A stretch of 64,000 nt of DNA from Myxococcota bacterium (GTDB lineage: Bacteria; Myxococcota_C; UBA6777). This document shows, piece by piece, positions 16,616 through 26,476 of the stretch (its first letter is position 1; the number at the start of each line of letters is the position of its first letter). The notes under the pieces are model-generated. The model searched no databases and was not told where the DNA came from. It saw only the letters and a program-made list of their open reading frames with translations. The stretch covers positions 13,130 through 77,129 of the forward strand of contig JAKLKB010000018.1 of the NCBI GenBank assembly GCA_023150835.1. The letters run 5' to 3'. The position numbers were made by a program, and so were the translations under genes.

Positions 16616-18370
16616 TCAGATCGACATCGAGCCTTCGCGGAAATCGCTGTTTGCGAGGTGGACGTTGATGCAAACGGGCGTCCCTTCGGCGGCGAGGCGC
16701 TTGGCTTCGTCGATAGCGCCGTCGATCTGGCTGCTTTCCGTGATCAAGATGCCTTTGGCCCCGTAGCCTTCGGCCACTTTGTGATAATCGGTGCGGCGCA
16801 GCGTTGTTCCGACCGCATCACCGAGGATCTTGACTTGATCGCGAGCGATCTGTTGCCAACTTGCGTCGTTTCCGATCACCGCGATCGGAGCAAAGCCACT
16901 GCGCACGCACGTATCAAACTCCGCGATACTGTAGGCACATGAGCCATCTCCATAAAACAACCAGACTTCGGCGCTAGGCCGCACGCTTGCCGCTCCCACC
17001 GCAAAGCCTCCACCAACGCCCAACGTGCCGAAGACTCCGGGGTCAAGCCAACTCAACGGACTGCGAGGCCGCACGATGTACGAGCCTGTCGCCACAAAGT
17101 CCCCACCATCGACGATCAACACGCTATCTTCGGCGATCTTTTCTTCGATGCGCAAAAAGAGATGGATCGGATCAACCAACGGCCCCTCTGTTCGGGCGCT
17201 TTTGAGGATCTCTGCATCCCGTGCATCTTCGCGTGTTTTCAAGACACCAAACCAATCGCCCCAATTCTTGCGTTGGATCACACGTTGCGACAACTGCACC
17301 AAAAAGTGTCCGGGATGCGCTTGGATCGGGATCGTCGGACGTCGATTTTTCTTGAGTGCCGTAGGATCGAGGTTGATGCTGATCAGCTCGGCCTTTTTGT
17401 TGATCTTGATCCCGTAGCCAAGGCGAAAATCAAACGGAAAGCCCGCCACGATCACCACATCCGCTTCTTTTAATGCAGCACTTCGCTGATGCCGAAACTG
17501 CACTTCGCTAAACCGCCCCAATAGACCGCGTGATGCGCCCCCCAAAAACGTCGGGACGCCCAACGTCCGCACCGCAGACGCCAAAGCTTCCGCCCGATCA
17601 GGCGTCAAGTTCACCATCGCTTGGTTTCCGATCACCAACACAGGCTTCGATGCACTCGAAAGGGCCGCAGACACCTGTTCTAATTGGCGGCCCACACCCA
17701 AACCAAACGGTAGGTCGAATGACGGCCAGCCCGGGATCGGTAGATGCGGCATGTGGAATTGATGCTGGAGATATCCTTTCATCGCCAACTGTGCGGCTTT
17801 TCCGACGACGCCCTTCATCTTGTCGACGCCCGACTCTTTCATATACCACTCTTCCACGATCTCTTTCGGATACAGCACATCGACGGGGATCTCCAAAAAC
17901 ACCGGTCCCGGCACGCCTTCCGTCGCGACCGCAAAGGCTTTTTCCAGCATCGGCACCAGATCGCCCACTTTGTTGCAACGCGCCGCCCACTTGGTGATCG
18001 GCTTCATCAACGACAACTGATCGATATCTTGCAGAGAACCTCGTCCCCGCAATACGGTTGCGGTCGCACCACCCAAGATCAAGATCGGCTGCTGCGCTTC
18101 TTGTGCGTTTTTGACCGCTGTCACGGTGTTGGTCACCCCCGGCCCTGCGGTCACAGCGCAAACGCCCGGGATACCCGTCATTCGGCTCGCTGCATCCGCA
18201 GCAAACGCCGCTGTCGCCTCGTCTCGGACATCCACCACCGTCAGGCCGTGCATCTTCGCGCCCTGCAAGATCGGCGAGATATGCCCCCCACACAGGTTGT
18301 ACAAACAAGACACGCCATGCGCCGCCAACACCTCGCCCACTATCGAACCACCGTGTATATGCTCACTCAT
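16616..18370 (-). CDS. ThDP-dependent enzyme, ILVBL / 2-hydroxyacyl-CoA lyase-like
   Basis: 584 residues from ATG 18370, preferred over 18382 because GGAG sits 7 nt upstream. The N-terminal Pyr domain has '[20 protein letters not shown]' and '[20 protein letters not shown]', with Glu51 at the position that activates thiamine diphosphate, then '[19 protein letters not shown]'. The C-terminal domain carries the ThDP/Mg motif '[20 protein letters not shown]' then 'GNDASW'. The '[10 protein letters not shown]' and '[17 protein letters not shown]' contexts match human ILVBL (HACL2), as I recall it, better than acetolactate synthase. It probably cleaves or forms 2-hydroxyacyl-CoA, or is a related 2-oxoacid carboligase. 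It is not in an ilv operon, which argues against branched-chain synthesis. Confidence 0.85.
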   Translation of the reverse strand: MSEHIHGGSIVGEVLAAHGVSCLYNLCGGHISPILQGAKMHGLTVVDVRDEATAAFAADAASRMTGIPGVCAVTAGPGVTNTVTAVKNAQEAQQPILILGGATATVLRGRGSLQDIDQLSLMKPITKWAARCNKVGDLVPMLEKAFAVATEGVPGPVFLEIPVDVLYPKEIVEEWYMKESGVDKMKGVVGKAAQLAMKGYLQHQFHMPHLPIPGWPSFDLPFGLGVGRQLEQVSAALSSASKPVLVIGNQAMVNLTPDRAEALASAVRTLGVPTFLGGASRGLLGRFSEVQFRHQRSAALKEADVVIVAGFPFDFRLGYGIKINKKAELISINLDPTALKKNRRPTIPIQAHPGHFLVQLSQRVIQRKNWGDWFGVLKTREDARDAEILKSARTEGPLVDPIHLFLRIEEKIAEDSVLIVDGGDFVATGSYIVRPRSPLSWLDPGVFGTLGVGGGFAVGAASVRPSAEVWLFYGDGSCAYSIAEFDTCVRSGFAPIAVIGNDASWQQIARDQVKILGDAVGTTLRRTDYHKVAEGYGAKGILITESSQIDGAIDEAKRLAAEGTPVCINVHLANSDFREGSMSI

Positions 18371-18666
18371 CGAAAACTCCATCTTTCTGTTTCATCCAAG
18401 CCCATGCAGGTGTCATCCCGCAAGAAGCTCCCAACATCGCGGAAGAGACAAGCCAATCAGAAGAGAGCCAACTTGCCACAAACCTCCTGCGCGCCCATCA
18501 CAACCGCATCAACTCGTTCTGTCAAGCAGATGGCTCGATCGGTCGCCCTTCAAACAAACCACTGCACTGCTTGAAAGAGCGCAAACACGGAGTCTTTGTC
18601 TACGGATTGCTCCCGTATGTGCATCCTTCAAGATTTGTAGCGAGCAAGAAGCGGTCGGTACGGAGG
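18371..18666. other. Intergenic region with a degenerate repeat fragment
   Basis: Around 18540-18592 a reversed, decayed A core is visible: CGCCCTTCAAACAAACCACT, then CTTGAAAGAGCGCAAACACGG. No gene is supported. Confidence 0.45.
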
Positions 18667-19062
18667 TTAGGGCTTTTTGTAACGGATCTCGGCGTCTGCC
18701 GATGCGCAAATTCCGACTCCCCCAAGAACAACGCTGCTATAGCCGCTCGACTGATTCATCCGTTCAGCCGAGATATGGCTTGCGCTGCCCGTTGTTTCGT
18801 TCAAACTTCCGCCTGATATCGTGCTGTCTTCCCCGATCGTGCGATTCAAATGCCCCCCCAACACACAACTCGTCAGCCCACCCGCCCGATTCGAAGAACC
18901 GCCGAGAACAGCACTACCGCGCCCTATCGCTTGGTTATCCGTTCCACCCACCACAGCACTTCGATCACCTTTCGCTTCGTTGCTACCGCCTTCGGGTACG
19001 CTGCTGCGATTCCCTATTTTTGTTTGGAGCGGCTTACTGATGAAAGGGTTTTTTGGAACCAA
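18667..19062 (-). pseudogene. Remnant of a 15-residue head-repeat protein (YadA/Hep_Hag-like)
   Basis: From about 19020 to 18700 the minus strand encodes seven successive 15-residue units of the form G-x-x-S-x-V-x-G-G-x-x-N-x-x-x: '[15 protein letters not shown]', '[15 protein letters not shown]', '[15 protein letters not shown]', '[15 protein letters not shown]'. Such units build the beta-roll head of trimeric autotransporter adhesins and some tail-fibre proteins. The pattern is too regular to be chance, yet there is no signal peptide, no stalk or anchor, and only a TTG start with a stop two codons upstream. The repeat begins at the very end of the neighbouring gene. It is best read as a truncated gene or displaced tail. 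Confidence 0.5.
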
Positions 19063-19907
19063 TCTCGATCAAATTGCAACATTGCATGGCGAAGGCCCTC
19101 CCATAAGATCGGCGCTGTGCCGTCTAGATGGCGGCGCATCCAAAGACCAAGAAGCACAGCCGGCGGGTGCGCATAGTCTCCGTCGGTGGATTCGCCGTCG
19201 GGATCCCAGAACTTATGCTGCGGAAGAGTGCTACGAAATCGCTTCACAAGATACGAAAGCCCTCCCTTGCTGTCGGTCAACGCAAGAGCTTTTTCGTACG
19301 CCTTCACTTCTTGTTTCAAGTCAAGTTTTGTGTGCAAATGCAGATAAGTCTCTACACATTTCCTCGCATAGTCGCGCAGCATCACGTCATAAACAGTTTG
19401 CCACTTGTACGCCCCAACCTTCTGATCTGGTGAAGGCATCAAATGAGCGATCACCCAACGCACAAACGCAGGATTCACCGAGTTTCGTTTTGCGCGCTCG
19501 GGTTTAGGCGATCCAAGAAATATCTTCTGCCCAGACAAACGTTCCCAAACAGCCAGTTCATCGGCGAATTGGCCTTTTTCTTTCGAGAGTTTTTTGAAAT
19601 GGAGATGGAGCGCTTCTGCAAACAAAAGCCGCCAAGATCCGTGTGATCGCCAAAAAGTTCCGAGCTTTTTTCGATGAAACGCCAACGGACCCTTGGGCGC
19701 AAAGAAGCTCGTGATGTACTCATAAGCAAGCAAATCGACGAAGATCTCTGAAATAAGAGGTTGTTTCGTCTCGAACGCGCTTTTCTTGAGCAGCACAGAA
19801 GATCGATCTGGGGGAGGTGTCGCAGGCCGAGAATTCGGCGGCTGCGCGAAAGACTGGAACGGGGAAAGGCAAAGCAAACTCAGCAAAATACATAGACTTA
19901 TTCGCAT
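19014..19907 (-). CDS. Secreted hypothetical protein
   Basis: 297 residues from ATG 19907, where AGGAG lies 7 nt upstream. The frame is open much further back, but that part reads as non-coding. A clear signal peptide '[21 protein letters not shown]' is followed by a Pro-rich stretch and a helical domain rich in Arg, Lys, Trp and Phe ('[19 protein letters not shown]', '[20 protein letters not shown]'). No family was recognised. The C-terminal 49 bp overlap in another frame with the head-repeat remnant that follows. Confidence 0.65.
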   Translation of the reverse strand: MRISLCILLSLLCLSPFQSFAQPPNSRPATPPPDRSSVLLKKSAFETKQPLISEIFVDLLAYEYITSFFAPKGPLAFHRKKLGTFWRSHGSWRLLFAEALHLHFKKLSKEKGQFADELAVWERLSGQKIFLGSPKPERAKRNSVNPAFVRWVIAHLMPSPDQKVGAYKWQTVYDVMLRDYARKCVETYLHLHTKLDLKQEVKAYEKALALTDSKGGLSYLVKRFRSTLPQHKFWDPDGESTDGDYAHPPAVLLGLWMRRHLDGTAPILWEGLRHAMLQFDRDWFQKTLSSVSRSKQK

Positions 19908-20454
19908 GGACTTTCTCCTAAGTCGGAGGGTTTGTAGAAGTGCCGCAGTTCGTCGTAAAGCACCCATTGCTTTTCGAAATCGAGCTGTCTGCGCATCGTC
20001 CATCTCTATCAAACGGGTGTTTTTTCTTCGCTGAGATTCGGTTCGTCTGATCTTGCGGGAGCGTTGGAACACCTTACACACTGCTCTCGTTGGCGTCAAC
20101 ACACTCGCGGCACGAGCAAGCGAAGCTCGCTTTGTTTCATGGAAAGATCTCAACCGCATGGCTTGTTTGTGACGGATGCCCAAAAAAGGTGTTTGTAAAA
20201 CGTAGCGGCTGGCGAAGGGGCAACTATAAACTTTGCAACAGCGGCTCAGTCCCCAAAACTTTAAGATCGGCGAAGGGGCAACACCCCGCAGCATAAACCC
20301 ACCGCATCGCTCGGATGCGACTCGGGGAAGCCTTGCGCCTTGCTTGCCTCGGTGCCGCCCCTTCGATATGATGCGCCGCCGAAACGTATGCCGAGATGTT
20401 GCATCCAAGGCATACCATCGGACACCCCCATCCACCGAGACGAAAGAGGAAGCC
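19908..20454. other. Intergenic gap between divergent genes
   Basis: About 550 bp. The minus frame upstream of the secreted protein is open but has no start with a ribosome binding site. GGCGAAGGGGCAAC occurs twice, near 20212 and 20270, the second followed by ACCCCGC as in the B repeat core. No supported gene or RNA was seen. Confidence 0.4.
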
Positions 20455-21624
20455 ATGCCGATCCAAACCATCGAAGATTTTCAAGCCTACGTCCAAAGCA
20501 TCGAAGCAGAGGCCGATTACAAACGTCCGCTGGCTTATGGACTCGGAATCCGCCGTCGCAAGGGCGAAAAAACGCTGGATGTGTTGTTTCCCCACATCAA
20601 CTACCAAACCAACTTTGGCGGTGCGGCTGTACTCTCCAAAAAAGTCGGGTGGTTCGGACAACAAAACGGATTTGCCTCCCTCACCCTCGAACAGATCCAA
20701 GACCTCCACAAGACTTTTCTCCCTTTTCGCAACGACACCACCAAGCCCCATCCCAACCTGCGCACCCTTGAAACCATCCTCGCTGCCCACAAAACGCCCG
20801 AAGGATACGCAGAGATCGACATCATCCTTTATCTTCTCTTTGACGGGAGCCACCCCGTTCAAACGCCCGAAGAGGCCTACTTTAAGCTCCAATGCCTCTC
20901 TCAACGCTGTGTCAAACCCCACAGCGTCAATCTCCAAGGCGCATTTGGCGTCCTCCACAACCTCGCGTGGACCAACTACGGCCCCATGCTTCCCGAAGAC
21001 GTCCCCGCCGAACGCATCCGCTACCTTTACTCCGCTCAACCTCTTCAGATCAGCCATCTTGACAAGTTTCCTTACCTTGTGGACTACCATCTCCCAAGCG
21101 GCTGTCGTATCGCAGCCAACGCCCAAGTCCGCCTCGGTGCTTACCTCGGCGAAGGAACCACCGTGATGCCCGCAGGTTACATCAACTTCAACGCAGGCAC
21201 CGAAGGGAACGCGATGGTCGAAGGGCGCATCTCTGGCGGTGTTTTTGTGGGTGCAAACTCCGATATCGGCGGAGGGGCCTCGATCATGGGAACCCTCTCA
21301 GGAGGCAACAAGCATGTGATCACCATCGGCGAAAAATGCCTGCTCGGAGCCAACGCAGGGACGGGCATCTCGCTTGGATTTGGCTGCACCATCCAAGCAG
21401 GTCTCTACATCACCGCAGGCATGAAGATCTTTCTCTACAACCAACACGACCAACCCACCGACCTCAACGGAAAGATCGTCGAAGAAGGCCAAAACCTCGT
21501 CAAAGCGATGGATCTGAGCGGTCGCGACAAGATGCTGTTTCTTCAAGACTCCCGCACGGGCCGCGTGATCTGCAAACCCAACCCCAAAACCATCGAACTG
21601 AACGCCGCTTTGCACAAAAACTAA
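20455..21624 (+). CDS. dapD: 2,3,4,5-tetrahydropyridine-2,6-dicarboxylate N-succinyltransferase
   Basis: 389 residues. AGAGGA lies 4 nt before ATG 20455. Succinyl-CoA-dependent acylation of tetrahydrodipicolinate in the succinylase branch of lysine and diaminopimelate synthesis. The C-terminal half is a left-handed beta-helix of hexapeptide repeats: 'CRIAANAQVRLGAYLGEGTT', 'YINFNAGTEGNAMVEGRISG', 'GVFVGANSDIGGGASIMGTL', 'CLLGANAGTGISLGFGCTIQ'. The long N-terminal domain and 'FPHINYQTNFGGAAVL' place it in the long-type DapD group known from Pseudomonas and actinobacteria. It stands alone; its last 27 bases are repeated 66 bp downstream. Confidence 0.92.
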   Translation: MPIQTIEDFQAYVQSIEAEADYKRPLAYGLGIRRRKGEKTLDVLFPHINYQTNFGGAAVLSKKVGWFGQQNGFASLTLEQIQDLHKTFLPFRNDTTKPHPNLRTLETILAAHKTPEGYAEIDIILYLLFDGSHPVQTPEEAYFKLQCLSQRCVKPHSVNLQGAFGVLHNLAWTNYGPMLPEDVPAERIRYLYSAQPLQISHLDKFPYLVDYHLPSGCRIAANAQVRLGAYLGEGTTVMPAGYINFNAGTEGNAMVEGRISGGVFVGANSDIGGGASIMGTLSGGNKHVITIGEKCLLGANAGTGISLGFGCTIQAGLYITAGMKIFLYNQHDQPTDLNGKIVEEGQNLVKAMDLSGRDKMLFLQDSRTGRVICKPNPKTIELNAALHKN

Positions 21625-21687
21625 CGCAAACAGCGGGTTCGTTCTTCAACGCCTATCCCAGAACTGAACGCCGCTTTGCACAAAAAC
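21595..21687 (+). repeat. Duplicated 3' end of dapD
   Basis: The last 27 coding bases (21595-21621, from GAACTGAACGCCGC to CACAAAAAC) recur perfectly at 21661-21687, beyond the stop codon. The intervening 39 bp is unique. Confidence 0.85.
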
Positions 21688-21797
21688 GGACCTTTGCGCC
21701 ACCGCGCAGCCTTCCACGAAAAGTCAACACGTGGCTTCACCCCATGCCGTTCCACCCGATGGATCGGCATATCCGCACCTCAAAGGAGTTTCCTCAG

Positions 21798-22274
21798 ATG
21801 TACACTCTGACGCTTTGGCTTCACTCGTTCTTGCGCTGGGCCTTGTTATTGGCCCTTCTATTCAAAATCTGGCAGGCGTATTCAGGCTGGTTCCAAAACA
21901 AAGCTTGGACGCCGCTTGACAAACAAGGCAATCTTCTCGTGCTGATCTTCTCTCATCTCCAGCTTGTTTTGGGACTTATCCTGTATCTTGGCCTCAGCCC
22001 TTATGGCGCCTCTTCTTTCAAAAATGGGATGAAGATCGTCATGAAGACGCGAGAGTTGCGCTTTTGGGCGGTCGAACATATCGCACTGATGCTGCTTTCG
22101 CTGGTGTTCGTCCAGATCGGCTTTTCCATCGCCAAGCGCAAAGAAGAAAGCCTGAGCCAGCACAAGATTTCCGCTATCTGGTTTACGGTGGCCTTGGTTG
22201 CGCTGCTCGCAGCGATCCCGTGGCCCTTCCTTTCCACAGGTGCAGGAAGACCTTGGCTGCGCTTGGGTTGGTGA
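21798..22274 (+). CDS. Four-helix membrane protein (cytochrome-b-like hypothetical)
   Basis: 158 residues. AAAGGAG sits 9 nt before ATG 21798. Four predicted membrane helices: 'LHSFLRWALLLALLFKIW', 'LVLIFSHLQLVLGLILYLGL', 'HIALMLLSLVFVQIGFSIA' and 'ISAIWFTVALVALLAAIPWP'. Conserved-looking His residues fall at 'LHS', 'FSHLQL' and 'VEHIALM', together with the closing 'IPWPF'. This pattern is seen in small four-helix proteins sometimes labelled cytochrome b, where His pairs could bind heme. Heme binding is inference. No partner gene is adjacent. Confidence 0.65.
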   Translation: MYTLTLWLHSFLRWALLLALLFKIWQAYSGWFQNKAWTPLDKQGNLLVLIFSHLQLVLGLILYLGLSPYGASSFKNGMKIVMKTRELRFWAVEHIALMLLSLVFVQIGFSIAKRKEESLSQHKISAIWFTVALVALLAAIPWPFLSTGAGRPWLRLGW

Positions 22275-22302
22275 TTTGATGTAGGAAGGGGCGGGCGATG
22301 CG

Positions 22303-22390
22303 GCGGGTTTGCTTTTGTCGCGTTTCAAACGCTGGTTCGCTCTCTACGAACGGCGGCTGCACTATGCAGCGGACTTGCTTTTGTCGCGTT
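22303..22390. repeat. Duplicated 3' end of the Na/Pi cotransporter gene
   Basis: The 22 bases at 22369-22390 (end of the leftward gene, TTGCTTTTGTCGCGTT core) recur at 22303-22324 with two mismatches, beyond that gene's stop. Confidence 0.7.
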
Positions 22391-24050
22391 GGTGCGAGAT
22401 GTATTGCGCGATATTGAAAGCGTGATCTCCGATCCGCTCGAAACTGGTCAACATATCGATAAAGATCAGCCCTGTGTTCGCGTCACAACGGCCTTCAACG
22501 ATGCGTGCGATATGGGCATCTCGCAACTCACCGCGCATCTTGTCGATCTGTTGCTCGAGTTCCAACGCTTCTTTGATAAAGTTGGCGTCATAATCCGTCA
22601 CGTACTTTTCCAACAATTGCAAGGCCCGCTCAACCAGCGTTGCGATCGCGTGTACCTGCTCTTTTCCATCTTCCGAAAAAGACAGTTTTTTATCATATTT
22701 TCTCTGTAAAAATCGCAAAATTGCTTCGCAATGATCCCCGATCTTTTCAAAGTCGTGCGCCATGTTCATGCAAGCAGCGACTTCCGCGCTCGTTTCGCCC
22801 GAAAGCGGCTCACGGATGATCTGCGCAAGGTATGTGGTTAGTTCGCGCTCTAAACCATCGATCTCGTCTTCGTAGCGCGCCACTTGCTTCGCAAGTTCCA
22901 CAGCCTTCGATTGCCCTTGGTCGAACAACTGAATCACCGACCGAAACATCTCGATCGACTTCTGCGCCATCCGCTGCAACTCTTTGCGCGTCGCGACCAA
23001 CGCCAGTTCTGGAGTCGCCATCAGCGTGGTTTCCAAATACACCAGATGCCGTTCTTCGGGTTTTTCTTCACCGGGAACAAGACGCACTACAAACGCTGCA
23101 AACGCCCCAACAAACGGCAAAAACAGCATCGTGTTAATGATGTTAAAGGTCGTATGAAAAGCCGCCATCCGCGTCGCAACGTTCCCGGGCGAGAGCCACG
23201 TCACCAACGACAATAACGGGCTAAACAACACCACCGCCCAGACGACACCCACGACGTTGAACGCCATGTGCGCTCTTGCTGCACGCCTCGCAGACAAACT
23301 CATCCCCAAAGAAGCTAAATAAGCTGTAATCGTTGTTCCAATGTTTTCGCCCAAGATCAAGGCGGCTGCCGTCGGAAAATCAATCAAACCTTGATACGCA
23401 AAGTTGATGGTCAAAGCCATCGTCGCGCTCGACGATTGTAAAATGATGGTCAAGACCGTACCAATAAAAACACACAAGATCACCGCAAAGATTCCCGTCT
23501 GTGCAGAGTAGGTCTTCAACATCCCCGCCATAAAAGGCGAGGCTTGGATGATATCTTTCATCCCTGCCACCGACTTCTGCATAAACATCAGGCCCAAAAA
23601 TAGCAGGCCAAACCCCACCAAGATCTCACCCCACAACGCCCGCCGTTTGCCCGTACCCAAAAAGATCAACACAACCCCCACACCCACCGCTGGCCCCGCA
23701 AAGGTCGAGATATCGAACTTGAACCCCAAAACGGCCACGATCCAACCCGTCATCGTCGTGCCGATGTTCGCCCCCAAGATCACACCGATCGCCTGCACCA
23801 ACGACAAAAACCCCGCATGCGTCAGCCCCACCACCATCACGGTCGTTGCGCTCGAAGACTGAATCACTGATGTCACCAAAAGGCCGGTCAGTACACTCTT
23901 GATCGGATTCCCTGTCATGCTTTGGAGCATTTGGCGCATTTTCGGCCCGCCTGCTGAGTCCAAGCCTTGACTCATCAAGCGCATCCCGTACAAAAATACC
24001 CCCAAACCTCCAAAGACTCCCAATGCGATCTGTAACCCGGTTTCTTGCAT
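22362..24050 (-). CDS. Na+/phosphate cotransporter (NptA/PNaS family) with PhoU-like tail
   Basis: 562 residues from ATG 24050 (AAGGA about 10 nt upstream). The two inverted halves each carry the family motif QSSSAT: 'VTSVIQSSSATTVMVVGLTH' and 'LTIILQSSSATMALTINFAY'. Each is followed by an 'xNIGTT' loop ('LGANIGTTMTGW', 'LGENIGTTITAY'). About eight membrane helices. The last 200 residues are helical and PhoU-like ('MAHDFEKIGDHCEAILRFLQ', 'FERIGDHAFNIAQYI'), a usual appendage. It would import phosphate with sodium. It lies 300 bp downstream of the arsenic operon on the same strand; a phosphate importer beside arsenate resistance makes physiological sense, but co-transcription is not shown. Confidence 0.88.
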   Translation of the reverse strand: MQETGLQIALGVFGGLGVFLYGMRLMSQGLDSAGGPKMRQMLQSMTGNPIKSVLTGLLVTSVIQSSSATTVMVVGLTHAGFLSLVQAIGVILGANIGTTMTGWIVAVLGFKFDISTFAGPAVGVGVVLIFLGTGKRRALWGEILVGFGLLFLGLMFMQKSVAGMKDIIQASPFMAGMLKTYSAQTGIFAVILCVFIGTVLTIILQSSSATMALTINFAYQGLIDFPTAAALILGENIGTTITAYLASLGMSLSARRAARAHMAFNVVGVVWAVVLFSPLLSLVTWLSPGNVATRMAAFHTTFNIINTMLFLPFVGAFAAFVVRLVPGEEKPEERHLVYLETTLMATPELALVATRKELQRMAQKSIEMFRSVIQLFDQGQSKAVELAKQVARYEDEIDGLERELTTYLAQIIREPLSGETSAEVAACMNMAHDFEKIGDHCEAILRFLQRKYDKKLSFSEDGKEQVHAIATLVERALQLLEKYVTDYDANFIKEALELEQQIDKMRGELRDAHIARIVEGRCDANTGLIFIDMLTSFERIGDHAFNIAQYISHQRDKSKSAA

Positions 24051-24355
24051 CTGGATTTTTTCCTTTATTGGTGTCAGCCATATCCCAAGATCTCGCCCAC
24101 AAGCACCACAGATGCGACACGTTGCAAAGCCCGCATAGGCGAGATCTCCCACAAAACTGCCCGACAACATCGGCAACTTTGCTTTCTGCGATGCGTGTTT
24201 CTAGCACATCTTTTGTGATTTCTATGAAACTTTTCTGCAACAACCCTGTTTCGCCTCCCCATGCTCGCTCGAAACAATGAACCCTCTAGCCAACCAAGCA
24301 GCCCAAAGGATGTCCCGCCTCCCCATGATCCCTCAAAACATCTCCCCACCTTCCT

Positions 24356-24793
24356 TCACCCATGAATTGATTTTAGGTTCGAGGAGGCCAACAAGTCTTG
24401 CAAACGAGCCTTGATCTGATCACGCGCCACCCGAAAAAAGTGCAGACGCTGTTCGTCCGTTAACACTTCTGCTTTTCGATCAGGATCTTGCAACGGCCAA
24501 TGCAAACGCTTTGCGCAGCCCAAAAAGACGGGGCAGACTTCTTCTGCGCACAACGTGATCACCAGCTCCACCCCCGCAGGATCGATCGTGTCCACCGACT
24601 TGGAATGATGCCCTGCCAGATCGATCCCCACTTCCGCCATCGCCTTGATCGCAAAAGGATTTACCCGCGAGGGCTGCGTTCCCGCCGATTGCACCAACAC
24701 GCCCTCCCCAAACAACGATCTCGCCCATCCTTCCGCCATCTGCGAGCGAGCCGAGTTCGCAACACACAAAAACAACACGCTTTTCCACTCCAT
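24356..24793 (-). CDS. arsC: Arsenate reductase, low-molecular-weight phosphatase type
   Basis: 145 residues from ATG 24793 (AAGGAG 8 nt upstream). The catalytic P-loop CVANSAR (Cys10 to Arg16) is the C-X5-R motif of thioredoxin-coupled ArsC and low-molecular-weight tyrosine phosphatases. The relay cysteines Cys82 and Cys87 in '[14 protein letters not shown]' correspond to Cys82/Cys89 of the Bacillus subtilis enzyme. '[11 protein letters not shown]' supplies the general-acid Asp. It reduces arsenate to arsenite for export by the Acr3 encoded just upstream. Third gene of the arsR-acr3-arsC operon. Confidence 0.9.
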   Translation of the reverse strand: MEWKSVLFLCVANSARSQMAEGWARSLFGEGVLVQSAGTQPSRVNPFAIKAMAEVGIDLAGHHSKSVDTIDPAGVELVITLCAEEVCPVFLGCAKRLHWPLQDPDRKAEVLTDEQRLHFFRVARDQIKARLQDLLASSNLKSIHG

Positions 24794-24893
24794 CACCCTG
24801 ACTCCTTGCCAAACGCACCCATCGCACGGTCTGCCGCCCGAGGACAGGTCTTCTTTCACTACGTGGCCTTGGCCCCTTGCCAAACGCACGCCT

Positions 24894-25949
24894 TCAAACA
24901 TCTTGCACAGCCGTCTTCGGGGCTTTGCTTGGCGCTTCGCTTGGGGTTGGAAACCATGCCCTCGTTCGGTTCGCAAAAGCCACCAACGACAACATCACAG
25001 GAACCTCGATCAAGACGCCCACAACCGTCGCCAAAGCCGCCCCAGACAACGGGCCAAACAAACTGATCGCCACCGCCACCGCCAGTTCGAAAAAATTGGA
25101 TGTCCCGATCATCGCGGCTGGAGCAGCGATATCATGTGGCAATCGCAGCAATTTTGCCAAACCATAGGAGATCCCAAAGATCCCGTAGCTCTGGATCAGG
25201 AGCGGCACCGCGATCAAGACCACCACAAGAGGCTTTCCGACGATCTCCTTCGCTTGAAAACCAAACAACAACACCACTGTCAGCAACAATCCCACCATCG
25301 ATACGGGCTTGAGTCCGTCCCCGAATCGCTGCAAGCGCTCCCGACTTAATCCTCGCTGCGTCAAAACACCCGCAGCCAAAGGGATCACGATAAAGATCAC
25401 CACCGAAGCCAACAGCGTTTCCCAAGGCACCACCAACCGCGTTACCCCCAACAAAAAAGCCGCGATCGGCGCAAACGCAAACACCATGATCAGATCGTTC
25501 ACCGACACTTGGACAAGCGTGTAGTTTGGATCGCCGTCTGTCAGATGGCTCCACACAAACACCATCGCCGTGCAAGGCGCAACACCAAGCAAGATCATCC
25601 CTGCGATGTACTGTTGCGCATCTGCCGATGACACCCACCCCGCAAACACATAACGAAAAAATACGATACCTAAAAAAGCCATCGTAAAGGGCTTTACAAG
25701 CCAATTAATCAACAATGTTAAGAATAAACCTTTGGGTTTTTTCCCCACATCTTTCAAACAACTCGGATCGACCTTCAACATCATCGGGTAGATCATCAAC
25801 CAAATCAGCACCGCCACCACAAGGTTCACACGCGCCCATTCAAGCTTACCCAACCACACAAACGCGCTCGGCATCCACAAACCCAACACCACACCCACCC
25901 CAATCGACAGCGCCACCCACAACGACAAAAACCGCTCAAAAAGACCCAT
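24894..25949 (-). CDS. acr3: Arsenite efflux permease, ACR3 family
   Basis: 351 residues from ATG 25949, with GAGGAG about 4 nt upstream. About ten membrane helices. Family markers are '[20 protein letters not shown]' (shifted by one residue in the full text), '[20 protein letters not shown]', and the signature '[20 protein letters not shown]' with the transport-essential Cys, plus '[20 protein letters not shown]'. It extrudes arsenite using the proton gradient. It sits between arsR (39 bp upstream) and arsC (100 bp downstream). Often annotated arsB, but it is not of the ArsB family. Confidence 0.9.
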   Translation of the reverse strand: MGLFERFLSLWVALSIGVGVVLGLWMPSAFVWLGKLEWARVNLVVAVLIWLMIYPMMLKVDPSCLKDVGKKPKGLFLTLLINWLVKPFTMAFLGIVFFRYVFAGWVSSADAQQYIAGMILLGVAPCTAMVFVWSHLTDGDPNYTLVQVSVNDLIMVFAFAPIAAFLLGVTRLVVPWETLLASVVIFIVIPLAAGVLTQRGLSRERLQRFGDGLKPVSMVGLLLTVVLLFGFQAKEIVGKPLVVVLIAVPLLIQSYGIFGISYGLAKLLRLPHDIAAPAAMIGTSNFFELAVAVAISLFGPLSGAALATVVGVLIEVPVMLSLVAFANRTRAWFPTPSEAPSKAPKTAVQDV

Positions 25950-25987
25950 CGCTCTCCTCTTCCCTTTCTTTCGCCTAAAAAAGCCTA

Positions 25988-26329
25988 TCATTCGGATGTT
26001 TCCGAGGATAACGCCTCCAACAAGCGCTGAAATATCCCCATCACTTCGGGTTCTATGCAATAACAAACCTTTGGCCCCTCGATCTCGCCCCGTATCCACC
26101 CCGCCTCCTTCAACACTTTCAAATGCTGCGATACCGTCGACTGCGCCAACGGCAATTCCTCCACGATCTCCCCACAAATACAAGACGTTCGACGCATCAA
26201 TAACCGTAAGATCGCCACGCGCGCCGAATGCCCCAATGCCTTCGCCAATTCCGCCAAGCGCGTATTCGCTTCTCCCTCACTCTTCGGATAATCCATCACT
26301 GCTGCTTCGGGACAACATCTCTTCTCCAT
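25988..26329 (-). CDS. arsR: ArsR-family arsenite-responsive repressor
   Basis: 113 residues; AGGAGG 5 nt before the ATG. Winged helix: '[20 protein letters not shown]', then '[20 protein letters not shown]' as the metal-sensing/recognition region, then [11 protein letters not shown]. Cys50 and Cys52 in 'TSCICGE' are the As(III)-binding pair; extra Cys at the N-terminus (Cys5, Cys6) and in 'KVCYCIEPE' may add ligands. First gene of the operon. A perfect palindrome 10 bp upstream of its start is the expected operator. Confidence 0.92.
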   Translation of the reverse strand: MEKRCCPEAAVMDYPKSEGEANTRLAELAKALGHSARVAILRLLMRRTSCICGEIVEELPLAQSTVSQHLKVLKEAGWIRGEIEGPKVCYCIEPEVMGIFQRLLEALSSETSE

Positions 26330-26339
26330 CGAAACCTCC

Positions 26340-26370
26340 TTTTATCGTTTATCTGCGATAAACGATAAAA
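26340..26370 (-). promoter_or_regulatory. ArsR operator: perfect inverted repeat
   Basis: Left arm TTTTATCGTTTATC (26340-26353), 3-nt spacer, right arm GATAAACGATAAAA (26357-26370), all 14 bases matching. It lies directly before the arsR ribosome binding site. A TTGACG at 26378-26383 (minus strand) could serve as a -35 element, with a poor -10 inside the palindrome. Repressor binding here would block the operon's promoter. Confidence 0.85.
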
Positions 26371-26377
26371 GAAGCTG

Positions 26378-26476
26378 CGTCAACCCCCGACTTGTAAAGA
26401 AGCCGCGTCAACCCCCGACTTGTAAAGAAGCCGCGTCAACCCCCGACTTGTAAAGAAGGCGTCAACCCCCGACTTG
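26378..26476. repeat. Tandem copies of the 3' end of the NTF2-like gene
   Basis: CGTCAACCCCCGACTTGT starts at 26378, 26406, 26434 and 26460. The last copy is the real end of the leftward gene (stop 26462-26464). The others continue past the stop with a 28-bp unit that includes AAAGAAGCCG. Confidence 0.85.

Noticed and set aside
16616-18370. Acetolactate synthase (ilvB) assignment
   Set aside because: No ilvH/ilvN small subunit or ilvC is adjacent, and the N-terminal motifs fit ILVBL/2-hydroxyacyl-CoA-lyase-like proteins better.
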